A DNA stretch of 9,565 nucleotides from JACDAS01 sp046262415 (GTDB taxonomy: Bacteria > Actinomycetota > Thermoleophilia > Gaiellales > Gaiellaceae). The translations under genes and the position numbers were made by a program. The notes below the pieces were generated by a model that was not told the DNA's origin, did no database searches, and saw nothing but the letters and a program-made list of their open reading frames with translations. Below, in pieces: positions 5,868-9,565 of this stretch. Numbering within the stretch: position 1 is the first letter of the stretch; each line of letters starts with the position of its first letter. The DNA lies in NCBI GenBank assembly GCA_046262415.1, contig JBHEMU010000185.1, positions 1 to 9,565 of the forward strand. Reading direction: 5' to 3'.

Positions 5868-6763
5868 ATGCGAGGCTTGCTGATCGTGGCCGCGCCGCGG
5901 CTGTGGCGGGTTCGGCAGCCGGAATCGCGCAGGCGTCACAGATCATCGACCGGAACGCCGGCAACGTGAAGATCCGCGTCACGAAGGCCGGGATCGCGCA
6001 GGTCAGCTACGCCGCGCGCGGCCGGAAGTTCAAGGTGCTCGCCTGGGGGGCCGCCAACGCCACGCTGCCGGCGCCTGGGGCGAAGCAGCAGGTGTTCACC
6101 GTGAACTACTCGAACGGGTTCGGCACTCCCTATGCGAAGCTGGGCAGGAATTTCCCCGACGCCTGCAGGCGCTACGATGGGCCGAGACTTCCCTGGATGG
6201 TCGCGGCCTGCAAGGCTCCCGACGGCTCCTACTGGGTCCTCCAGCGGTGGCAGCGGATGCTGCCGAACTACGGCCTCGCGCCGAGGGGGAATCAGCGTCA
6301 GTCCGAGCTCCGCCTCTCGCACTGGAGCGGCGAGCTGCCCGTGCTCACGGTGAAGACGGACTGGGCTCTCTCCGGCAGGTACGAGCACCTCTATGGCTCG
6401 CTCGTCTACAACGGGCAGCCGCTCTACGGGTTCAAGACGAACCGCTTCGGCGCGCCGCTCGACAAGTTCGGCGTGCTCCTCTACCTGGACGCCTTCAACT
6501 CCGCGTACGGGGCGGGCTGGAAGCGCGCGATCAGCTTCGTGACCCACAAGCCGAATGGCGTCTTCTGCAGCGAGCTGGCGCCCCGTGGCGGCCGGCCCGC
6601 CGGGAAGGGATCGAAGTACCGCATGACCGTCTCGATGGTCGGCGCTCTGCCCGACCTGTACTGGCAAGGCACCTCGCCGGGGAGATACAACAGGGCCAAG
6701 GACGACGCCGCGAACGCCGATCAGGCGAAGAACTTCCCGAGCAACGACTGTCGGCCGAGCTGA
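5868..6763 (+). pseudogene. Secreted protein of unknown function, frameshifted in signal peptide
   Basis: The body frame runs to TGA at 6761-6763 and is clearly protein-like (rich in W, Y, F, N), but its upstream part is Arg/Ala-rich nonsense. A strong Shine-Dalgarno AAGGAGG (5853-5859) sits 8 nt before an ATG at 5868 in a different frame, which begins MRGLLIVAA. Restoring one missing base near 5893 joins the frames into a textbook signal peptide: a hydrophobic Ala/Val run ending AQA, then SQIIDRN. The restored protein is about 298 aa, exported, with four cysteines in the mature part (DAC, AAC, VFC, NDC), so two disulfides are possible. Other landmarks are NYSNGFGTPY, CKAPDGSYWVLQRWQRMLPN, LSHWSGELPVL and LDAFNSAYGAGWKR. 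I do not recognise a named domain. The missing base lies in a GC-rich run, so a sequencing or assembly error is the simplest explanation; in that case the gene is intact. Confidence 0.75.
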
Positions 6764-6767
6764 GAGG

Positions 6768-6965
6768 TCAACGCGGCTGCCAGCGCGGTTCGGGGCGTGA
6801 GCCGGAAGGAGCGGGCGGCGAGCCGCGCTGCTGCCGCGAACGCCAGAGGAATCCGGCGATGCGGCGGACGGCCAGCGCGGCTCCGAGTTGCTCTCGGCGC
6901 CGCTCCTCCTCCAGCTCACGGACCGAGCGTGGGGCCGGAGCGTCGTGGTCTGGGTGAAATAGCAC
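6768..6965 (-). CDS. Small charged 65-aa protein, probably TetR-controlled
   Basis: I do not recognise this protein. It starts at GTG (6965-6963) as MLFHPDHDAPAPRS, followed by a strongly charged helix (VRELEEERRREQLGAALAV), then VRRIAGFLWRSRQQ, and ends in a Pro/Arg-rich tail. It has no signal peptide or full transmembrane segment; the RIAGFLW stretch could be amphipathic. Its main support is regulatory. A minus-strand promoter (TTGACA at 7016-7011, 18-bp spacer, TATTAT at 6992-6987) should start RNA near 6980, and GGAG in that leader lies about 11 nt before the GTG. There is no ATG anywhere in the minus-strand transcript down to 6764. It is divergent from the TetR gene, the usual position of a TetR target, and its stop lies 4 bp from the stop of the convergent secreted-protein gene. 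A non-coding transcript is the alternative. Confidence 0.45.
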   Translation of the reverse strand: MLFHPDHDAPAPRSVRELEEERRREQLGAALAVRRIAGFLWRSRQQRGSPPAPSGSRPEPRWQPR

Positions 6966-7016
6966 GATCGTTCGTTCTCCGTTTGGATAATACGACCGAT
7001 CGTGCTAACTTGTCAA
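6960..7016. promoter_or_regulatory. TetR operator (inverted repeat) with overlapping divergent promoters
   Basis: TAGCACGATCGTTCGT (6960-6975) and ACGACCGATCGTGCTA (6992-7007) are inverted copies matching at 15 of 16 bases, with a 16-bp spacer. Each arm contains CGATCG, and the outer half-sites fit a TAGCACGA-type TetR operator. On the minus strand TTGACA (7016-7011) and TATTAT (6992-6987) form a near-consensus promoter with an 18-bp spacer; one operator arm fills that spacer and the other covers the region just downstream of its start. On the plus strand GATAAT (6986-6991) is a -10 for tetR. The regulator would therefore repress both directions. Binding by the adjacent TetR protein is inferred from position. 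Confidence 0.75.
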
Positions 7017-7019
7017 GGA

Positions 7020-7643
7020 ATGAGCAGCACGACCGACACGAGGAAGAAGCGCTCCGACGGCGAGCGGAGCAGGGCGACGATCCTCGACGCGGCGGCCCGT
7101 CTCGCCACTGTGGAGGGGCTCGAGGGCCTGTCGATCGGCCGCCTCGCCGACCACATCGGGATGAGCAAGAGCGGCCTCTACGCCCACTTCGGCTCCAAAG
7201 AGGAGCTGCAGCTCGCGACCGTGGAGACGGCGGGGCGGATCTTCGTCGAGGAGGTCGTCCGTCCGACGCGCTCGGCGACCGGACCGACGGCCCGCGTCCA
7301 CGCCCTGACGGACTCGTTCCTCTCCTACCTCGAACGCAAGGTGTTCCCCGGCGGCTGCTTCTTCGCCTCGGCCGTGGCCGAGCTGGACACGCACCCGGGG
7401 CTCGTCAAGGAGAGGCTCGCCGAGTTCCAGCGCGCGTGGCTGGAGAAGCTGGAGGAGCTCCTCCGGGAAGGCCAGGAGCAGGGGGAGCTCGACGCGGCAG
7501 AGGACCCCGCCCAGCTCGCCTTCGAGGTGCATGCGCTCCTCGGCATGGCGAACACGGCCTTCCAGCTGCACGGCGACCCGGGCTCGATGCAGCGGGCCCG
7601 CGTGGGCATCCGGCGGCGTCTCGAGCTCGCGCGCCCCGCATAG
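7020..7643 (+). CDS. TetR/AcrR family transcriptional regulator
   Basis: This is a 207-aa one-component repressor of the TetR family, a homodimer that leaves DNA on binding a ligand. The N-terminal helix-turn-helix domain covers about residues 12-60: RATILDAAARLATVEGLEGL, then SIGRLADHIGMSKSGLYAHFGSKEEL, a very good match to the TetR_N signature. The C-terminal ligand-binding and dimer region is helical, with FPGGCFFASAVAELDTHPG at about 105-123, a pattern seen in a common TetR subgroup; the ligand cannot be predicted. ATG at 7020 starts MSSTTDTRKKRSDGERSR. A GTG at 7002 would add six residues but lies inside the operator; AAGGA immediately before the ATG is too close to be a good Shine-Dalgarno, so the start is moderately certain. 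Divergent from a small ORF with an inverted-repeat operator between them, it probably represses itself and that ORF. Confidence 0.95.
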   Translation: MSSTTDTRKKRSDGERSRATILDAAARLATVEGLEGLSIGRLADHIGMSKSGLYAHFGSKEELQLATVETAGRIFVEEVVRPTRSATGPTARVHALTDSFLSYLERKVFPGGCFFASAVAELDTHPGLVKERLAEFQRAWLEKLEELLREGQEQGELDAAEDPAQLAFEVHALLGMANTAFQLHGDPGSMQRARVGIRRRLELARPA

Positions 7644-7678
7644 GGAGGCGCCGCTGACGAAGCTGGACGCGCCCTCCC
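7643..7678. terminator. Hairpin after tetR, weak terminator candidate
   Basis: GGGAGGCGC (7643-7651) pairs with GCGCCCTCCC (7669-7678) with a single bulged base and a 17-nt loop, directly at the end of tetR. No T-tract follows on either strand, so termination by this hairpin alone is uncertain. The rest of the gap to 7758 holds no gene that I can support. Confidence 0.3.
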
Positions 7679-7758
7679 GGTTCAGCTCGACGGCGAGCTC
7701 GACGGCATAGACGTCGTCCCACGGGGGCGAGGGCCGGAGAGGCGATCGGGTCTCGGAC

Positions 7759-7771
7759 TAGAATGGCTCGA
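7759..7771 (+). promoter_or_regulatory. Candidate leaderless promoter (-10 TAGAAT) of small membrane protein
   Basis: TAGAAT at 7759-7764 matches five of six bases of TATAAT and fits TANNNT. It ends 7 nt before a GTG at 7772, the spacing expected for a leaderless transcript. It overlaps the upstream in-frame ATG at 7763, which argues that ATG is not the start used. Confidence 0.55.
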
Positions 7772-8053
7772 GTGAGCTGGCTGATGGTCGCCCTGCTCGG
7801 TCTCGCGCTCGCCGCCCTCGTCGGCGCCGAATGGCCGCGGCTCGCCAGGCGCCTCGGTCTCGAGGGCGGCTCGAGGCGGTCGCGGAGCCCGGGGCGTCGA
7901 GTGCGACCCCCGCACGGACTGCTGCGGCGGCGGCGCCCGGGACTACGGGTCGTCCGGTCCGAGCCGACCGAGAGCGACGACTTCGTCGCGAGCGTCGAGC
8001 GCGACCTCGCGAACCTGCCGACGATCGAGGAGCGGGACCGGAAGCGACGCTAG
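7772..8053 (+). CDS. Small single-span membrane protein, hypothetical (93 aa)
   Basis: From the GTG at 7772 the protein begins MSWLMVALLGLALAALVGAEW, one N-terminal transmembrane helix with no clear cleavage site. A basic segment rich in Arg and Pro follows (about 24-62), and then a conserved-looking acidic C-terminal stretch, ESDDFVASVERDLANLPTIE, ending in ERDRKRR. The plan suggests a membrane anchor with a cytoplasmic tail. I do not recognise a named family. An ATG three codons upstream (7763) is possible, but it overlaps the -10 TAGAAT, and neither start has a Shine-Dalgarno; the -10 to GTG spacing favours a leaderless start at 7772. The gene follows tetR by 128 bp and converges with the protease gene, so it is probably its own transcription unit. 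Confidence 0.6.
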   Translation: MSWLMVALLGLALAALVGAEWPRLARRLGLEGGSRRSRSPGRRVRPPHGLLRRRRPGLRVVRSEPTESDDFVASVERDLANLPTIEERDRKRR

Positions 8054-8057
8054 AAGG

Positions 8058-8090
8058 CGATCGATCGTCTCGATCCTCGATCGGCTCTTT
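8058..8090. terminator. Candidate terminator between convergent genes
   Basis: Only 40 bp separate the two convergent stops. CGATCGA (8058-8064) and TCGATCG (8077-8083) are perfect inverted arms around a 12-nt loop, followed on the plus strand by GCTCTTT. An alternative shorter stem also forms inside. The T-run is only three bases and there is none for the minus strand, so this is a modest candidate. Confidence 0.4.
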
Positions 8091-8093
8091 CGA

Positions 8094-9565
8094 TCAGGGC
8101 TCCGGCACGATCACGACCGCCCGCACCTGCCGCGTGTTCGGGAGGATCCGGGCGACGTTCTCCATGTTCCTGGTCTCCTGGTAGTCCGACACCTGGAACA
8201 GGAGCGAATGACGTCCCGGCCTGAGCTGGTCGAAGTCGAGCTCGACCTCGCCGGTCTCGGGGACGTAGGCCGCCTGGACGAACTCCTCGTCGACGATCGC
8301 CGAGATCGAGTCGGGATCGACGCCCGAACCGGAGTCGGTGACCGTCAGGCGCAGGGGAGTCCCCCGCAGGAGCGTCCTCGAGTGCAGGCGGACGCGGGGC
8401 GGGGTCTGGTCGTTGATCCAGAAGCGGAAGGTGAACGGCCCCGCCCGGCGAGCGTTCCGCGTCTCGAAGACGACGTCGTAGGCCCCTGCCGCGGGGCGAA
8501 TCGCGCCCGAGACCAGCACCCGCTTCTGGAACCCGGCGAGGTACGGGTTCAGGTTCAGGGGCAACGCCGGGTATCCCGTCAGGTGGTTCTCGTCGCCGGC
8601 GAAGACGATTCGCGGCTCGACCGCGACCCCCGCTCCACGGCTCGTCACCGCGACGCCGAAGTTGGCGGCGGGCCTGCGGAGGGTGACGCGGAAGACCTGC
8701 TCCGGTCCGGCGAAGCTGCCGCCGAACTCGGGGTACCGGTAGTTGCGGACGAGCGAAGGCTTGCCCTTCGTGTTGCCCCGGTAGGTTCCCGTCTTTCGCA
8801 GCGTGCCGCGTGGCTCGCGGCCGAGCGCGGGCGCCGCGACACGGAGCCAGTACGGGATGCGGCGCGTCTGGTCGAAGAGCTTGAGCACGACGAAGCCGGT
8901 GAGCTCCTTCTGCTTCGCCGCCGCGCCGACCTGGACGGAGATCTCGAGCGCCCCGGGGACGACGGCGGTGTCGGGTACGGTCAGGACGACGTTCGGGTCT
9001 GCGGTCTGAGGCGCGAGCGACACCTCCCACAGCTCGGCGCCGCCGCCCGCGTCGGCGAGCCGGACGGTCCGTCTTGCTCTGGCTCCACGGGCGAGCAGGC
9101 CGAACGAGAGGCTGGTCGGGCTCGTGAAGACGAGCGGCTCGTCCGCCTGGACGAGATCGGCGAAGCCCCCTCCCTCGCGCGTCGTCGGCATCTCCCGGCC
9201 GGTCGCCTCCGAGACGACGGGGTCGCCGGTCGAGACGAGCGCGGACTTGACCTGGGCCACCGTCCACTCGCGATGTCGTTGCCGCAGAATCGCCGCCCCG
9301 CCCGCTACGTGGGGCGCGGCCATGCTCGTGCCGTTGAACTCGCTGAAGAGGCCCTTGTCCGCCGGGATCGAGGAGAGGATGCCGGCGCCCGGAGCGGTCA
9401 CGTCCGGCTTCAGCTGGTGGGAGACGGGCGTCGGGCCGCTGGACGAGAACGAGGCGATCTCGCGACGCTTCGTCGCGGCCGCCACCGTGATCGCCTTCGG
9501 CGTGCTTCCCGGCGATCCGACCGAGCCACGCCCGAACGTGTCGAAGTCGTTCCCGGCGGCGACCA
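8094..9565 (-). CDS. Subtilisin-like serine protease (S8 family), 5'-truncated by window edge
   Basis: The last 490 or so residues are visible; the N-terminus lies beyond the window, so I give no start. The first residues read VAAGND, where Asn (9551-9549) is the oxyanion-hole residue. NGTSMAAPHVAGG follows, with the nucleophile Ser at 9326-9324. SSSGPTPVSHQLKPDVTAPGAGI between them is the usual S8 strand and loop. The catalytic Asp and His must be off-window. After the catalytic domain come a beta-rich Fn3-like segment (about 9150-8830, beginning PLVFTSPTSLSFG), a further beta region with Tyr/Phe/Asn-rich stretches, and an Ig-like domain starting DQTPPRVRLHS with LTVTDSGSGVDPDS. The end is VIVPEP, with no sortase signal or membrane anchor, so the enzyme is probably secreted and freely released. 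Likely extracellular proteolysis; the target is unknown. Confidence 0.93.
   Translation of the reverse strand, partial: VAAGNDFDTFGRGSVGSPGSTPKAITVAAATKRREIASFSSSGPTPVSHQLKPDVTAPGAGILSSIPADKGLFSEFNGTSMAAPHVAGGAAILRQRHREWTVAQVKSALVSTGDPVVSEATGREMPTTREGGGFADLVQADEPLVFTSPTSLSFGLLARGARARRTVRLADAGGGAELWEVSLAPQTADPNVVLTVPDTAVVPGALEISVQVGAAAKQKELTGFVVLKLFDQTRRIPYWLRVAAPALGREPRGTLRKTGTYRGNTKGKPSLVRNYRYPEFGGSFAGPEQVFRVTLRRPAANFGVAVTSRGAGVAVEPRIVFAGDENHLTGYPALPLNLNPYLAGFQKRVLVSGAIRPAAGAYDVVFETRNARRAGPFTFRFWINDQTPPRVRLHSRTLLRGTPLRLTVTDSGSGVDPDSISAIVDEEFVQAAYVPETGEVELDFDQLRPGRHSLLFQVSDYQETRNMENVARILPNTRQVRAVVIVPEP

Noticed and set aside
7644..7758. Minus-strand protein-like stretch (DDVYAVELAVELN) after tetR
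   Set aside because: The frame is short, has no start codon or ribosome-binding site, and continues as an antisense frame into tetR; it could be a gene remnant, but the evidence is too thin.
8050..9267. 405-codon minus-strand frame in a second frame of the protease gene
   Set aside because: It is Arg-rich and motif-free; the other frame carries the subtilisin Ser and oxyanion motifs.

Overview
The window is strongly GC-rich and codon-dense, and GTG starts are common. The pairing of dgt (dGTP triphosphohydrolase) with dnaG (primase), the actinobacterial style of the proteins and the leaderless-type promoters point to an actinomycete. Thermoleophilia (Gaiellales/Solirubrobacterales) is my best guess; this is inference from protein style, not a database result. 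The contig may be metagenomic, because one secreted-protein gene carries what looks like a single-base frameshift.

Layout. Positions 1-262 hold 2.7 copies of a 96-bp tandem repeat with two strong hairpins per unit; it runs off the left edge. It abuts the stop codon of an 82-aa hypothetical protein (258-506, minus). That gene lies just downstream of a histidine phosphatase (526-1194, minus), and the two probably form an operon. A 20-bp gap separates the phosphatase from a divergent short-chain dehydrogenase/reductase (1215-2000, plus); the gap contains one symmetric -10 element that could serve both genes. Next come dgt (2019-2975) and dnaG (2972-4618), overlapping by 4 bp, then tRNA-Asn(GTT) (4723-4795). 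A minus-strand block follows: a truncated DUF2243-like membrane-protein remnant (4857-5036) and greA (5074-5529). A 338-bp divergent intergenic region leads to a secreted protein of unknown function (5868-6763, plus, frameshifted inside its signal peptide).

The right third holds a regulator island. A TetR-family gene (7020-7643, plus) is divergent from a small charged 65-aa ORF (6768-6965, minus). Between them lies a 48-bp inverted-repeat operator interleaved with a near-consensus minus-strand promoter (TTGACA, 18 bp, TATTAT). After tetR come a small single-span membrane protein (7772-8053, plus, apparently leaderless) and, converging on it, the C-terminal part of a subtilisin-like serine protease (8094 to the window end, minus).

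How the parts relate. dgt, dnaG, tRNA-Asn and greA are core information-processing genes (dNTP pool control, primer synthesis, translation, transcript cleavage). The phosphatase, SDR, secreted protein, TetR unit and protease look like independent accessory or metabolic units. I do not see a multi-gene defence, CRISPR or mobile system. The most interesting material is the structured tandem repeat, the symmetric divergent promoter with the wider leaderless pattern, and the TetR operator that appears to control an undescribed 65-aa protein.
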